Assembly: GCA_025054955.1 (NCBI GenBank)
Contig: JANWZE010000035.1
Location: forward strand, 46,362 to 110,361
Origin: Blastocatellia bacterium
GTDB taxonomy: Bacteria > Acidobacteriota > Blastocatellia > HR10 > J050
Direction of reading: 5' to 3'
DNA length: 64,000 nt
Under the pieces are notes generated by a model. That model was not told where the DNA came from, searched no databases, and worked only from the letters and a program-made list of their open reading frames with translations. A program made the position numbers and the translations under genes. Below, in pieces: positions 17,519 through 28,100 of the stretch; position 1 is the stretch's first letter; the number at the start of each line of letters is the position of its first letter.

Positions 17519-19179
17519 TCGAGGTATCCGAGGTCTTTGAGCCGATTCATCATCTGAGCATCATCCCGTTTGCTTTGTTCAGCGGAGCTGGACATGGAAG
17601 GAAGCGGCTCAGGTTGAACAACGACGGGTTGCGCCTGCACATGATCAGGCTCGAAAGCGCCGGTCAGGACGCGACCATCCATGTAATCGGGCACAGCCAC
17701 GCCCATCAGATACAACAGCGTCGGCGCGATGTCTTCAATGCGCGATGGCTCCAACTGAGCTCCTGCTCGAATGCCAGGTCCGTTCAACATCAAGATGCCT
17801 TCAGCGCGGTGCGTGCCCGACCAACCAGGCTGATTCCTATCAGGCTCGGATATGCTCTGACCGCCGCGCTCGCCAACCAGGTAGTATCCAGGTCGCGCAC
17901 ACACAATCAGGTCGTCAGCCTGGTCAACGCATGGGCCGTGATAAATTTCTTCACGACGATACACGCGATCAATCACCGGTTGCGCCGTGAGTGGATCAGT
18001 GAGCCTCATCAATCCCTCGATGACTCGTTGGCGAACAGATTCATACTCCCCTGATTGAACGATGCCCTCAGGCTCGCGGCCCCTCCGGTTGATCCGAATG
18101 GATTGCGCCGGCATAGAAGCAAAATAGGCTTTTGTCCCAGACCAATCAACGTAGCGATACGGTTGAATCGGCTCCTGGGGCAAAGCATCTTTCCAGGATG
18201 GCGGGAGCCATCGTTTGAGCAGAGAACCAAATCCGAATTTGTAAGCTAACGATTCAGCCCGCTGTTTGGTGAAAGCCTTCCGCCACCAAGGCAGCGCCGG
18301 AGCAGCAGCATCTCGCCACTTGAGCAGTCCAAGATCAGCCAGGATGTTTTCCACATGAATACGCCGATGCAATGGCCCGAATCCGTGATCGGAATAAATC
18401 ACCACGTAGCGAGGCGGCGCAAAGCTTGACAGAAGCGTGGCGACAGCATGATCCAGAGATTGATAATGGCGCAATATCGTCTCCGACTCTGTGACGGCTT
18501 CATTGAGAGAGCTCCAGAAATAGTGCTGTAGTCGGTCAACGCCGTCGTAAATGACTTGCAAAAACTCGACATTGAATTGCTCAGCCAGAGACTGCGCTGC
18601 CGCCGTTTGCATCTCAGTGACACGCCGCAAATCTTTAAGAAAAGCCCGATAATTCCCATACGCGAGATTGTTTTCATCAACGACCGCGCGCTTGATTTGT
18701 CCGACGAGAGCCGCCGGCTGCGCATAGTCAGTCGCATTGGTCGGCGTGAGCAGCCCGGACACCATAAAACCATTGAGCTCAAACGGTGGATAGGCAGCAG
18801 GAAAGTTGAAGACACCGACGCGAAATCCTTCGCGCCCCAACCGCAACCAAATCGGCTCGACACGCCAATCGCTCGATCGTACCGGACGGGGATGGTAGCC
18901 CTGCTTGTCTGTGATGAAATCGAAGACGCCATGCTTGCCCGGATTGACGCCGGTCACCGATGAAATCCAGGCCGGCGGCGTCAATGGTGGAATCGTGCTC
19001 ATCAGGATGCCGGAGGCTCCCGATTCCATCAGTGAACGGAACGTCGGCAATGCACCGGCTTGCACCCAGGAATGCATCAGATCAAACGTCGCGCCATCCA
19101 ATCCGATGACTAACAGCTTTGAAGCTTGAGGAGCGAGATGCGAGAAGCGAGATTGTGATTGTACCTTTTTATCTTCCAT
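17515..19179 (-). CDS. Alkaline-phosphatase-fold phosphodiesterase/nucleotide pyrophosphatase family protein
   Basis: This 554-residue member of the type I phosphodiesterase/alkaline phosphatase superfamily carries the metal-binding VIGLDGATFD at the start. The nucleophile region is TIPPLTPPAW, with SDHGFG and a late GTHRAEGILML motif supplying further ligands. The ATG at 19179 is taken as start; the open frame continues upstream to 19440, but that part only translates an intergenic repeat (19180-19290). No signal peptide is visible, so the protein is probably cytoplasmic. It follows a related gene at 19391-20776 and is coupled to the GT4 gene. A phosphosugar or lipid-linked phosphodiester is a plausible substrate. 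Confidence 0.82.
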   Translation of the reverse strand: MEDKKVQSQSRFSHLAPQASKLLVIGLDGATFDLMHSWVQAGALPTFRSLMESGASGILMSTIPPLTPPAWISSVTGVNPGKHGVFDFITDKQGYHPRPVRSSDWRVEPIWLRLGREGFRVGVFNFPAAYPPFELNGFMVSGLLTPTNATDYAQPAALVGQIKRAVVDENNLAYGNYRAFLKDLRRVTEMQTAAAQSLAEQFNVEFLQVIYDGVDRLQHYFWSSLNEAVTESETILRHYQSLDHAVATLLSSFAPPRYVVIYSDHGFGPLHRRIHVENILADLGLLKWRDAAAPALPWWRKAFTKQRAESLAYKFGFGSLLKRWLPPSWKDALPQEPIQPYRYVDWSGTKAYFASMPAQSIRINRRGREPEGIVQSGEYESVRQRVIEGLMRLTDPLTAQPVIDRVYRREEIYHGPCVDQADDLIVCARPGYYLVGERGGQSISEPDRNQPGWSGTHRAEGILMLNGPGIRAGAQLEPSRIEDIAPTLLYLMGVAVPDYMDGRVLTGAFEPDHVQAQPVVVQPEPLPSMSSSAEQSKRDDAQMMNRLKDLGYLE

Positions 19180-19290
19180 CAGCGATCGTGGTCCGTGATT
19201 TGTGATCCGTGATTCGTGATCCGGGGCTCGTGAGTCGTGGTTTGGGGTCCGGGGTCCGTGATCCGCGGTCCGTGATCGGTGACGCAATTC
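19180..19290 (-). repeat. Degenerate short tandem repeats between two phosphodiesterase genes
   Basis: Many imperfect copies of GTGATCCGTGATT-like units (period about 7-14 bases) fill the gap between the two alkaline-phosphatase-fold genes. They happen to stay open in one frame, which produces a spurious N-terminal extension rich in repeated NHGPR/DHESR residues. Confidence 0.75.
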
Positions 19291-19390
19291 ATCGTCCTCG
19301 AGCCTCCATCCTCCATCTGTTGCCACGAGCGACGGCATAGAGAAGTGCTGCCTCTGCATCCTCGATTCTCGCTCGTCAATCCTCCACTCA

Positions 19391-20776
19391 CTATCCTCCG
19401 ATGATTCGCCCTCGCATATCTGATGGCACGGGCACACCAAGCTGATGCAGAATCGTTGGTGCGCAATCCATCAGGTGCAGACCATCGAGCCGACGACCGA
19501 CTGGCGGTGAACATGGACTCATAATGAAGATGCCATGCTGCGCGTGATTGGCATCATCGGGGCCGGCACTGTCGTCAAGAATCCAGATAGAAGGATGCCC
19601 GACGCTGCCAACCGAGCGCCAGAGCAAGTCACCGAGATAGACGATCAAATCTGGAGCGATACCGCGGCACTGTTGATAAATCTCTTGCGGCTTGAAGACT
19701 CGCGCCCCAATGCGACGACCTTGTTCATCGGTTAGTGCCTGGAGTCGCCGCGTCAGCTCATCTCTGACTTGCTCATAGGCATTTGGCTCAACGACGCCGT
19801 GCGGCTCGCGGCCTCTCACATTGAGATAGATATTGGCGTGATAACCGCCTTCTCCCCAAGCCAGCGTATGCTCCCAATCCACGTCCGCCTTCTCCAGCGG
19901 CATCACGCCCGTAGGATTTTTCTTCAACTTCAAATAACCCTCACCGATCAACCACTGATTGATACAGATGGCGCCGTCCAACTTCTTCGCTCCGTGATCG
20001 GAAACAATGAACACGGTTGTTTGCTCATCAATCAACGACAGTGTCTCACCAATCTGTTGGTCGAGGTAGATATAGTAATCCTTGCCGACGCCTTCTAGTG
20101 GCGATCCTGGCTGGTACTTGCGATGGGTTGGATCGAAGTATTTCCAGAATCCGTGATGGAGCCGGTCTACTCCGATTTCGACCATCATAGCGAAATCCCA
20201 GTCACGCGTTCGCATGAGGTGGCGAAGCAGTGTGAATCGCTTCTCAGCCATCTGGTAAAGCTGCGTGAGAATGGCCTGCTTATCCTCAGAGCGGAAATTG
20301 TCCACATCGAATTGATACCGCCCGACAAGCTGTTCCACTTCTCGTTTGAGCGATGGCGGATGCGTGTAGGAAAGATGATCGCCGGGCGTCATGAAGCACG
20401 TCACCAGATCGCCGTTGATCGGCTTGGGCGGGAAGCTGGGCGGCACGCTCAGCAGGATCACGCGCCGGCCCTGCTGCGACAAAATGTCCCACACAGCCGG
20501 CTCAGCGAATGAATGGGATGTAGTGAGCTGATAGCTGTGATAGGAATAATCTTTGCGATTTCTGAATCCATAAACGCCGAGTTGCCCCGGATCCTTACTC
20601 GTCATCATAGACATCCAGGCCGGGCAGGTGATCGGTGGAATGGTGCTTTCCAGTTCGCCATACACGCCCGCTGCCATCAATCGCCGCAGATTGGGCAAAT
20701 CCTCGTTCCATTGATCAAAGACAAGCTGCGGGGCTGCGCAATCCAGCCCGATCACCAACACTTTTTTCTTCACCAT
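19391..20776 (-). CDS. Alkaline-phosphatase-fold phosphodiesterase family protein
   Basis: This 461-residue paralogue of the next gene downstream has a VIGLDCAAP metal site, a STIPPITCPAW nucleophile region (a threonine or serine nucleophile is not certain), VSDHGAKKLDG, and HAQHGIFIM near the C-terminus. AGAGGAGGGC directly upstream sets the ATG at 20776. Twenty-five further upstream codons are open but only translate a dispersed repeat. It heads the four-gene minus operon (phosphodiesterase, phosphodiesterase, GT4, oxidoreductase). The exact substrate is unknown. Confidence 0.83.
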   Translation of the reverse strand: MVKKKVLVIGLDCAAPQLVFDQWNEDLPNLRRLMAAGVYGELESTIPPITCPAWMSMMTSKDPGQLGVYGFRNRKDYSYHSYQLTTSHSFAEPAVWDILSQQGRRVILLSVPPSFPPKPINGDLVTCFMTPGDHLSYTHPPSLKREVEQLVGRYQFDVDNFRSEDKQAILTQLYQMAEKRFTLLRHLMRTRDWDFAMMVEIGVDRLHHGFWKYFDPTHRKYQPGSPLEGVGKDYYIYLDQQIGETLSLIDEQTTVFIVSDHGAKKLDGAICINQWLIGEGYLKLKKNPTGVMPLEKADVDWEHTLAWGEGGYHANIYLNVRGREPHGVVEPNAYEQVRDELTRRLQALTDEQGRRIGARVFKPQEIYQQCRGIAPDLIVYLGDLLWRSVGSVGHPSIWILDDSAGPDDANHAQHGIFIMSPCSPPVGRRLDGLHLMDCAPTILHQLGVPVPSDMRGRIIGG

Positions 20777-20789
20777 GCCCTCCTCTGAA

Positions 20790-20868
20790 GAATGTGGCAC
20801 AGGCGTTCCCGCCTGTGCTCCATTTTCTTGCTTCGTGGCGTGCGTTTGCACATGGGCGATTCCCTTTC
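20790..20868 (+). repeat. Composite dispersed repeat, copy a
   Basis: A palindrome with arms GCACAGGCG (20797-20805) and CGCCTGTGC (20810-20818) is followed by a conserved block, CTTCGTGGCGTG then ATGGGCGATTCCCTT (about 20820-20868). The same arrangement recurs near 38633-38710, and the second block recurs near 52921-52972. It lies just upstream of a minus-strand gene. Confidence 0.75.
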
Positions 20869-20888
20869 CAGATCACGTTGCAACCACA

Positions 20889-22022
20889 TTATTGGGGCAT
20901 CTGGTCTAGCCTGAGCCGCTTGACGACGGCTCGAATGTCTACATGCAATTGTCCGCCCATAAAAACAACGCCGCGCCGGCTCTCCTCACGCTCAGGATAA
21001 ACGCCGCGAACGAGGCCAACGACGCGCCCATGCTGATTCAACGTCGGCCCGCCGCTACTGCCACTGAAACCGTCAACATTGGAACTGAAGTTGACCTCAC
21101 CGATGAGTTGCTGAATTCTTCCATACGCGATTCGCACGCTACCGTCAGCATCGGCGTAATTCATGACACGCAGGCGTTGTGGGTCGCGCCGCGTGCGAAT
21201 AGGGAATCCGAGTGTCCAGACCGGCATATCGGGCAGAACGCCGTTTAGATCAATATCAAAATAGGCGGGGCTTTGGATGTCTGCTTTCAACAGGACGGCA
21301 TCCAGCCCGGATTTCAACTCCTCAGCCAATGTGTGCCGCACAAGCTGCACGTTCTCTAACGGCCGGTACCCTACGATCCGTCCGTTTTCGACGACGGGAA
21401 TCTCAAAGGATGTATAACGACACGCCAACGGCTGTGCTCCGCCTTCTCTTTGACCTGCGGCCTCAATCTCTTCACGCATGACGTGGTAACTTGTGAGGAA
21501 GTGCCCATCCGGCGAAATAAAAAAGCCGGATGCTGCCCCTTCTAACGGAACGATGCGTTGACTGGGAAATTTCGTCACATTCTCAAATGCGCGAGCAATT
21601 TCGTAATAGGCCGGCAGCAATCGGAGTCCGACATCCGCCTGTAGTCGGTCAAGAAAAGTACGATCGAGCGCGATGGGCCAGAGCGTGATGCCTGGCTCAG
21701 CCAAGTAGACCTTCTGAGCGCTCAGCCGAGCAGCGGCGACATCTTGCGCGGTGTTGTAAACGGTGATGACAAAATACGTCCTTGCTCGAATCCGAACGAG
21801 GCATCGTAACGCGTGCTCTTTATCAAATGGAACGCTGATCTGTTCAGGACGGAACAGACCCTCATCGCGCGGCGCAGCAAGATCAGGCGAAGCGGGCACA
21901 ACGACAAAAACAATCGCGATGCCGAACGGCCATAGCCTTCTGGCCCAAACGGCCACCGCGAGCCGCTGCCACAGGTGACGGAATTTCTTGCTCAGCGCAG
22001 TCACTTCAGGCTTGCTTGGCAT
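20889..22022 (-). CDS. Trypsin-like serine protease with N-terminal signal/anchor
   Basis: This 377-residue protein has a positively charged N-terminus and a hydrophobic helix (about 26-45, LWPFGIAIVFVVV) that serves as signal or anchor. A trypsin/HtrA-fold domain follows with a plausible triad: His in LTSYHVM, Asp in GLDAVLLKAD and Ser in GFSGSSGGP. No PDZ domain is seen, unlike the HtrA protein elsewhere in the window. The ATG at 22022 or a GTG two codons earlier could be the start; neither has a clear ribosome site. It is divergent from the purine permease gene. A periplasmic processing role is likely. Confidence 0.78.
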   Translation of the reverse strand: MPSKPEVTALSKKFRHLWQRLAVAVWARRLWPFGIAIVFVVVPASPDLAAPRDEGLFRPEQISVPFDKEHALRCLVRIRARTYFVITVYNTAQDVAAARLSAQKVYLAEPGITLWPIALDRTFLDRLQADVGLRLLPAYYEIARAFENVTKFPSQRIVPLEGAASGFFISPDGHFLTSYHVMREEIEAAGQREGGAQPLACRYTSFEIPVVENGRIVGYRPLENVQLVRHTLAEELKSGLDAVLLKADIQSPAYFDIDLNGVLPDMPVWTLGFPIRTRRDPQRLRVMNYADADGSVRIAYGRIQQLIGEVNFSSNVDGFSGSSGGPTLNQHGRVVGLVRGVYPEREESRRGVVFMGGQLHVDIRAVVKRLRLDQMPQ

Positions 22023-22073
22023 CGGCACGCGATTGTAGCCCGAAGGGTCCGGGGTGACAAGCAGCCTCTCTCA

Positions 22074-22103
22074 TTGCTTTTGGCTTTGCCTGACCGATAT
22101 ACT
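22074..22103 (+). promoter_or_regulatory. Candidate sigma-70-type promoter for the purine permease
   Basis: TTGCTT (22074-22079), an 18-base spacer and TATACT (22098-22103) precede the permease ATG at 22147 by about 44 bases. The -35 match is weak. It supports the internal ATG over an upstream start at 22054. Confidence 0.35.
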
Positions 22104-22146
22104 TCGCAAAAATTCGGACGAAGAGACCATACCGGAGCGCAACCTA

Positions 22147-23496
22147 ATGGGCGAAAATCATCAAGTAGCAAAGCTATGGGATCAGTGGTTTCATCTCACA
22201 GATCATGGCACAACAATCAAGACGGAGGTACTAGCCGGCATCACAACGTTTCTGACGATGGCTTACATCATCTTCGTTCAACCGGCCGTGTTGAGCGCTT
22301 GCGGGATGGACTTGGGCGCCGTGATGGTCGCCACATGCGTGTCGAGCGCGCTGGCTACACTGTTGATGGCTCTGCTGGCCAATTATCCGATTGCTGTGGC
22401 TCCGGCAATGGGTCACAACTTCTTTTTCGCGTTCTCGGTCGTCATCGGGATGAAGATACCGTGGTCGGTCGCTTTGGGAGGGGTGGCTATTGCCGGGATT
22501 ATTTTTATCCTGACCGCAGGCGTTGGATTGCGTGAACGCTTGATCACGGCCATTCCCGAATCGTTACAACACGCCATCGCCGTCGGCATCGGCTTGCTCA
22601 TCGCGATGGTCGGATTGCAATGGGCTGGCGTGATTATCGCCGCGTCGGGCACGCTTGTCACGCTGGGAAACCTGAAGTCGCCGCCCGTGCTGTTGTCCCT
22701 GTTTGGATTGGCGCTGATGGCTATTCTTTTCTCCTTAAAGATGCGTGGCGCGGGCTTATGGGCGATGTTGATCACAGCCGCCGTAGGATTATTCTTCGGC
22801 GTTATTCGCTATCACGGCTTAGTCAGCCCGCCGCCTTCGTTAGCGCCGACGTTGTTGAAGCTCGATATTCTCGGCGCCTTGAAACCGGAGATGATCGAAG
22901 TGATCTTCGTGTTTTTCTTTCTCGCGCTATTTGACTCTGTCGGCACGCTGGTCGGCGTGGCGCAACAAGCTGGCCTGATGAAAAACGGGACGCTGCCGCG
23001 CGCGCGGCAGGCGCTGCTGGCCGATGCGGTCGGCACGGTCATCGGAGCGGGACTGGGCACATCAACCGTCACTGCCTACATCGAAAGCGCGACGGGCGTT
23101 GCCGCCGGAGGCCGCACAGGATTAGCAAACATCATCACCGCGGCGCTGTTTTTGCTCTCATTGTTCTTCTATCCGGTTGTCAAAATGATCGGCGGTGGGT
23201 ATCAAGTGGCCGCCGATCAAACGCTCTATCCGGTGATCGCGCCTTCACTGATCCTGGTCGGCACGATGATGATGCACAGCGTGCGTCGGATTGCTTGGGA
23301 TGATATGACCGAAGCGATTCCTGCCTTCCTGACGCTCATCATCATGCCTCTGACTGTGAGCATCACGGAAGGCATTGCCTTTGGATTCATCACCTATGCC
23401 CTGCTCAAACTCATCACAGGCCGCGCTCGAGAGGTACACTGGCTCATTTACCTGTTCGCCAGTCTGTTCGTGATCCGCTATGTCGCGCTTGACTGA
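22147..23496 (+). CDS. AzgA-type NCS2 purine (guanine/hypoxanthine) permease
   Basis: This 449-residue polytopic membrane protein has about 12-14 hydrophobic segments. The N-terminal signature TEVLAGITTFLTMAYIIF is diagnostic of the AzgA branch of nucleobase:cation symporters. APAMGHNFFFAF and GTSTVTAYIESATGVAAGGR match the substrate-site motifs, although AzgA proteins often have AGMN where this one has AMGH. The ATG is placed at 22147 with GGAG nine bases upstream. It likely imports guanine, hypoxanthine or adenine by proton symport across the inner membrane. Confidence 0.88.
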   Translation: MGENHQVAKLWDQWFHLTDHGTTIKTEVLAGITTFLTMAYIIFVQPAVLSACGMDLGAVMVATCVSSALATLLMALLANYPIAVAPAMGHNFFFAFSVVIGMKIPWSVALGGVAIAGIIFILTAGVGLRERLITAIPESLQHAIAVGIGLLIAMVGLQWAGVIIAASGTLVTLGNLKSPPVLLSLFGLALMAILFSLKMRGAGLWAMLITAAVGLFFGVIRYHGLVSPPPSLAPTLLKLDILGALKPEMIEVIFVFFFLALFDSVGTLVGVAQQAGLMKNGTLPRARQALLADAVGTVIGAGLGTSTVTAYIESATGVAAGGRTGLANIITAALFLLSLFFYPVVKMIGGGYQVAADQTLYPVIAPSLILVGTMMMHSVRRIAWDDMTEAIPAFLTLIIMPLTVSITEGIAFGFITYALLKLITGRAREVHWLIYLFASLFVIRYVALD

Positions 23497-23575
23497 TCTA
23501 TCCGAATCGTTCAGCGCACGAGCCAACGCCACCGGCTGACCAGCTCACCGAGTGCACACTACCCCTAACTGAGGA

Positions 23576-23592
23576 CTCTGGCACAACCAGAG
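23576..23592. terminator. Possible weak bidirectional terminator
   Basis: CTCTGG and CCAGAG pair around a CACAA loop between the convergent permease and dps genes. There is no T run, so this is tentative. Confidence 0.25.
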
Positions 23593-23647
23593 CCCGTCCT
23601 CACGAGCCAACACTATCGAAAGCTATGCCGGCATCAGCGCAATAACC

Positions 23648-24121
23648 CTACTCCAAAAACGCGCGCAGCATCCACGCCATCTTCTCGTGCTGTTCCATCA
23701 AGCCGGTCAAGAAATCGTTCGTGCCGGCGTCACCATACTTCTCGCCCACGGTCACGAGGTCTTCTCGCAGGTAGCGAATCACGGCCTCATGATCGGCCAG
23801 TAAGTTTTGTAACATTTTTTGCGCGTTGGGATACTCGCCAGGATGCTCCTTGAGCCGCGTGTGCTGTAAGAATTCCTTCAATGTGCCCAGCGACGGTCCG
23901 CCAAGCGAACGCGCGCGCTCGGCCACCTCATCAACAATCTCGTTGAGCTCGTCATATTGCGCCTCAAAGAATTTATGCAGATCGTTAAACTGCGGTCCGA
24001 CGACGTTCCAATGATAATTTCTCGTCTTGGTGTAAAGAACGTACTCGTCGGCGAGTAACCGATTCAAAATTTCGACAACAGCATCTCGATTTTTATTATT
24101 CAATCCGATGTTTGGTTTCAT
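23648..24121 (-). CDS. dps: Dps family DNA-protecting ferritin-like protein
   Basis: This 157-residue Dps/miniferritin has the ferroxidase-site residues in RNYHWNVVG and in the signature FFEAQYDELNEIVDEVAERARSLGG-like segment that follows. The length fits the family. It is expected to form dodecamers that oxidise iron with peroxide and shield DNA under starvation or oxidative stress. The ATG at 24121 is preceded by GGAGGAGAGAGAA, so the six-codon upstream extension is rejected. A perfect 6-base dyad sits in the leader. Confidence 0.94.
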   Translation of the reverse strand: MKPNIGLNNKNRDAVVEILNRLLADEYVLYTKTRNYHWNVVGPQFNDLHKFFEAQYDELNEIVDEVAERARSLGGPSLGTLKEFLQHTRLKEHPGEYPNAQKMLQNLLADHEAVIRYLREDLVTVGEKYGDAGTNDFLTGLMEQHEKMAWMLRAFLE

Positions 24122-24145
24122 AGTTTCTCTCTCCTCCAATTGACA

Positions 24146-24160
24146 GAGCCGATACGGCTC
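24146..24160 (-). promoter_or_regulatory. Dyad in the dps leader
   Basis: GAGCCG and CGGCTC are separated by three bases, about 25 bases upstream of the dps start. It could be an operator or an mRNA hairpin. No known regulator site was matched. Confidence 0.3.
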
Positions 24161-24347
24161 ACGTTGACATAGGCATGCTTTACGTAGAACAACTCATCTG
24201 GTTCGATGAATTTCATGCATTTGATGGTGAGAGCTCAGGCCGCCTTTATTGGTTATGACGCCAAGCCACACCATCGAAGAACTTTCGCCAATATGACCCA
24301 GGCCGATAGCCGACCACATTGGTTCACCATTGATCATATTTCTTGTT

Positions 24348-24746
24348 TCATTCCCTCACCGGAATCGGCTTCCACGTTTCATCTACCGCAACATATACAG
24401 CCTCAGCCACGGTCACCAATTCATGCTGAGATGGATTGGCGCCACGTTGAACCTCAACCTCGACCTTGACGGTGACCGACGTTGTACCAATTCTCAATGT
24501 CTTCGTGTACAAGCTGACAATATCGCCGACATAGACAGGTCGCTTGAAATGAACCTCTTTCATCACGACCGTCACCAGTCGCTTATTCGCATGTTTTCGA
24601 GCCTCAATGCCGCCAGCCAAGTCAATCAAGCTGAGGATAACGCCGCCGAAGATCGTCCCGGCAGCGTTAGTATCCTTGGGCAGCAGCGTCACACGCAGCG
24701 TCGGATCGCGCTGGATAGATCGTTTAACAAGTTTGATTTTCTTCAT
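24348..24746 (-). CDS. Hotdog-fold acyl-CoA thioesterase (YciA-like)
   Basis: This 132-residue hotdog protein has NAAGTIFGGVILSLIDLAGG, which fits the helix and catalytic Asp of the YciA/BACH acyl-CoA hydrolase family, and VHFKRPVYVGDIV, which fits the second strand. It hydrolyses acyl-CoA to free acid and CoA in the cytoplasm, usually as a hexamer. The ATG at 24746 (MKKIKLV) gives a family-like length; another ATG 11 codons earlier is possible. Neither has a strong ribosome site. It is a single-gene unit. Confidence 0.82.
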   Translation of the reverse strand: MKKIKLVKRSIQRDPTLRVTLLPKDTNAAGTIFGGVILSLIDLAGGIEARKHANKRLVTVVMKEVHFKRPVYVGDIVSLYTKTLRIGTTSVTVKVEVEVQRGANPSQHELVTVAEAVYVAVDETWKPIPVRE

Positions 24747-25182
24747 GGATGCGCTACTGTACTCAAAATCACGGGACATGCCAAGTGCGGGCGCAACATC
24801 ATCAGGCCTGCCTGGCCGCCTTCCATGCGCTGTTGGTATGCAATCATCGCCGCACGGGCTGTGGACGGAGATACTGTCTGCGGCTACGACTGGCCCCATG
24901 CGCTGTTGGCGCGAAATCATCAGCCACATGAGCGATTTTGTGAAATGTCATAGGTAGATTTCTCGTCGCTTCCCTGTAATCTTACGAATTTCTCTCTCGA
25001 ATCGCTTGAGGCATAATAGCACTTCCTGGAGGAGGTAGCTGGAGGCTCCATGAAGATTTTTGAAGCCTTTGAAAGTGTTCCGTGATATAATGGGGCCTCC
25101 TTTAAGATAGGCTCTGATCACACCGAAGAGAGAATAAAATTGATCGGAGCCAAGAGGGCTTTTTTAGGTACGGAGGAGAGAG
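24747..25182 (+). other. Gene-free stretch with direct repeat and a -10 box
   Basis: No gene is supported. Two copies of a ~30-base repeat beginning CATGCGCTGTTGG occur near 24824 and 24897. A perfect TATAAT at 25086-25091 may serve the beta-helix gene, but no good -35 lies at 16-18 bases. Confidence 0.4.
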
Positions 25183-28100
25183 GTGAAGCGGTCTTGCATC
25201 GTTTCCCTCGCGTCAGTTGTGGGATTGAGTGTGCTGCTGCACACTCTTTATCTGGGCGAGGGCGTTGATTTGAAATTTCAGGTGCCGGGTGAGGCAGCGG
25301 CCTTGGCAGCAGACATTGAACATTCTCTTTGGAACACGTATCCCCTCCTATCCGACCAGAGTAATCTCAACCGACTGAACGAAACGCTGCAATCGTATCT
25401 GGCTCGGCCATTGAGCCTGGCATCGGCTGATTTTGATGAAGACGGCATGGATGACCTGGCCGTCGGCTATGCCTGTCGCGATGGCGGGTTGCTCACGTTG
25501 CATCGTGGCAACGTGGCGGCTCTGTGGCCGAAGACGCACCAGGAAACAGGAAACAGGAGAAAGGAAAAGGGGGAATCAACCGATCACTCGATCTTCGATC
25601 CTCCGCCGAGAGCGCGCCACAGCCGTCCTGCCGGCGATCCATTCTCAGCGTTTCTGAGCGTCGCTACAGGCGACATGAACAACTCCTCGAACATCGCTCC
25701 GCTGCCGTTTTTACCGGAGCCACTCCTGATTCAGTTGCCGGCAGCGCCGCAGATGTTAATAGCCGGAGATTTCAATGCCGATGGGCATGCTGACCTCATA
25801 ATGGCCACGGCGGGCAACGACGCAATTGAATTCTATGCAGGTGACGGCCACGCAGGGTTTGCCAACGCGCACTCTATTCAGGTGGGGGGCCCTATCAGCG
25901 CATTGAGCAAAGCGGAAACAACAGCATCGAGCAACCATCCAGCCAATGCAGGTATCGTGGTGGGGATCGTAGGAGAGGGGCCGGTGACGTTGGTTTTCGA
26001 CCCACGTGCTCAAGCGTGGTTAAGTAAACCGATGTCGCTGGCCCCATCGGGGGAACCAACACATCGTCAACGGCCAACAGCAGATGACGGATTGAACGCA
26101 TCGGCTGAAACAGGCGGTCGGGATATTATCGCCGCTCTGCCAATGCGACTGAACGCGGATGCGATCAGCGATTTTGTTCTGCTCTGCCAAGATCAACCTG
26201 CTCCGCTGCTGATGCTATCGGCGCCGGCCTCGGTTTTTGTGGTCAACTCAACAGGCGATTCTGGCGATCACAACCTTGCCGATGGCGTTTGCAATGATGG
26301 TTCAGGTCAGTGCACATTGCGCGCCGCGATTGAGCAGGCTAACGCGACGGCGCAGGCCGACATGATCAGTTTCAACATCCCAGGAAATGGCATTCCTGTC
26401 ATCAGGCCGACCCGCGCGCTACCCGCCATTACCAATCCCGTGACGCTTGATGGAACGACCCAGCCCGGTGGTCTTGTCGAGTTGAATGGAGCTCGAGCCG
26501 GCATTGCGGTTGACGGCTTAACAATTGCGTCAGGCCAGACCGTCGTTCGCGGCCTTGTCATTCATCGGTTCGACAAAAATGGCATCAGGATCGAAAACGG
26601 CGGCGGTAATATCATCGAAGGAAATTTCATCGGCACGGATGCGACCGGCACTCTCCCGTCGGGCAATACATTCGACGGTATTTGGGTCAACACAGCCGGC
26701 AACATCATCGGTGGAACCATTGCTGCTGCCCGGAATGTGATTGCAGGCAACGGTTCGGATGGCATTGAAATCGCCACCGGCGCGGCCGTCGGCAATATCG
26801 TTCGCGGCAATCACATTGGCACGAACGCGACCGGCACGGCGGTGATTCCCAATGCCTTTCATGGTGTCCATATCAATGGCGCACCCAACACGACCGTTGG
26901 TGGGGCCACCTCGCTCGCGCGCAACCTGATTTCCGGCAACTGGGACGGCATCCGTATCACGGGGGCGACGGCGACTGGCAGTGTCGTTCAAGGCAATTAC
27001 ATCGGCACCAATGCAACCGGAAGCAAAGTGCTCGGCAATTCCGGCGCCGGCGTTATGATCAACAGTGTTGCAGGCAATCTTATTGGCGGCCCGGCGGCAG
27101 GCATGCGAAACGTCATTTCAGGGAACACCGCATACGGCATCTTGCTGCTCAACAGTAACGCTACCAGCAATCGCATTCAAGGCAACTATATCGGCACGGA
27201 CGCTGCCGGCAACGTTGCTCTTTCCAATGGCATTGGCATTTTCGTTAATAACGCTCCGGGCAACGTGATCGGCGGGGACGCGGTCGGAGCGGGCAACCTG
27301 ATCGCCGGCAATGGAGAAGGCGTGCGCATCGTCGGCAGCGGCGCTACTGGCAATCACGTCCAAGGCAATCTCATCGGCACGAATGCGACCGGCACGGCTG
27401 CTATAGGAAATTTCCAAGATGGCATTGTTATCCAGGATGCGCCCGGTAATCTGATCGGCGGCGTTGGGAGCGCAGCTCGTAACGTCATTTCAGGCAATCA
27501 ATCGCGTGGCGTGTTTATCACGGGCAATGCGACCGAGACAGTTGTCCAGGGCAATTACATCGGCACCAACGCGACCGGTAGCGCCGCTCTCGGCAACGCC
27601 TATCATGGCGTATTCATCAACGGCGCAGCCAACAATAAGGTTGTGGAGAATGTCCTTTCAGGCAATCGCCTGTTTGGCATTTTGTTGTATGGTAGCACCG
27701 CGACTGCTAATCGCGTGCAAGGCAATTGGATCGGCTCGGACCCGACCGGCACGAATCCAATCGGCAATGCGACGGGTGTGTTCATCGCTGAATCTGCCAA
27801 TCGCAACGTCATCGGTCCGAATAACATCATTGCCTTCAATCAAGGTGACGGCGTCTACGTGCAATCGGGCACGAGCAACTTGATCACAGCGAATTCGATC
27901 TTCAACAACGCTGCAATGGGGATCAATCTGGCTCCGGGCGGCCCGACGCCGAACGATGATACATCAGGCAATGAAGATAGCGATGAAGGAGCCAACCAAT
28001 TGCAGAACTGGCCAAGCCTGAATCAGGCGACGATGCAAGACCGAATCATCAACGTGAGCTATTCAGTCACATCGGCGCTTCATAATTCCGCCTATCCGCT

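Noticed and set aside
19180..19440. N-terminal extension of the phosphodiesterase-like gene
   Set aside because: It translates a short tandem repeat and overlaps the end of the upstream gene; the family motif begins just after ATG 19179.
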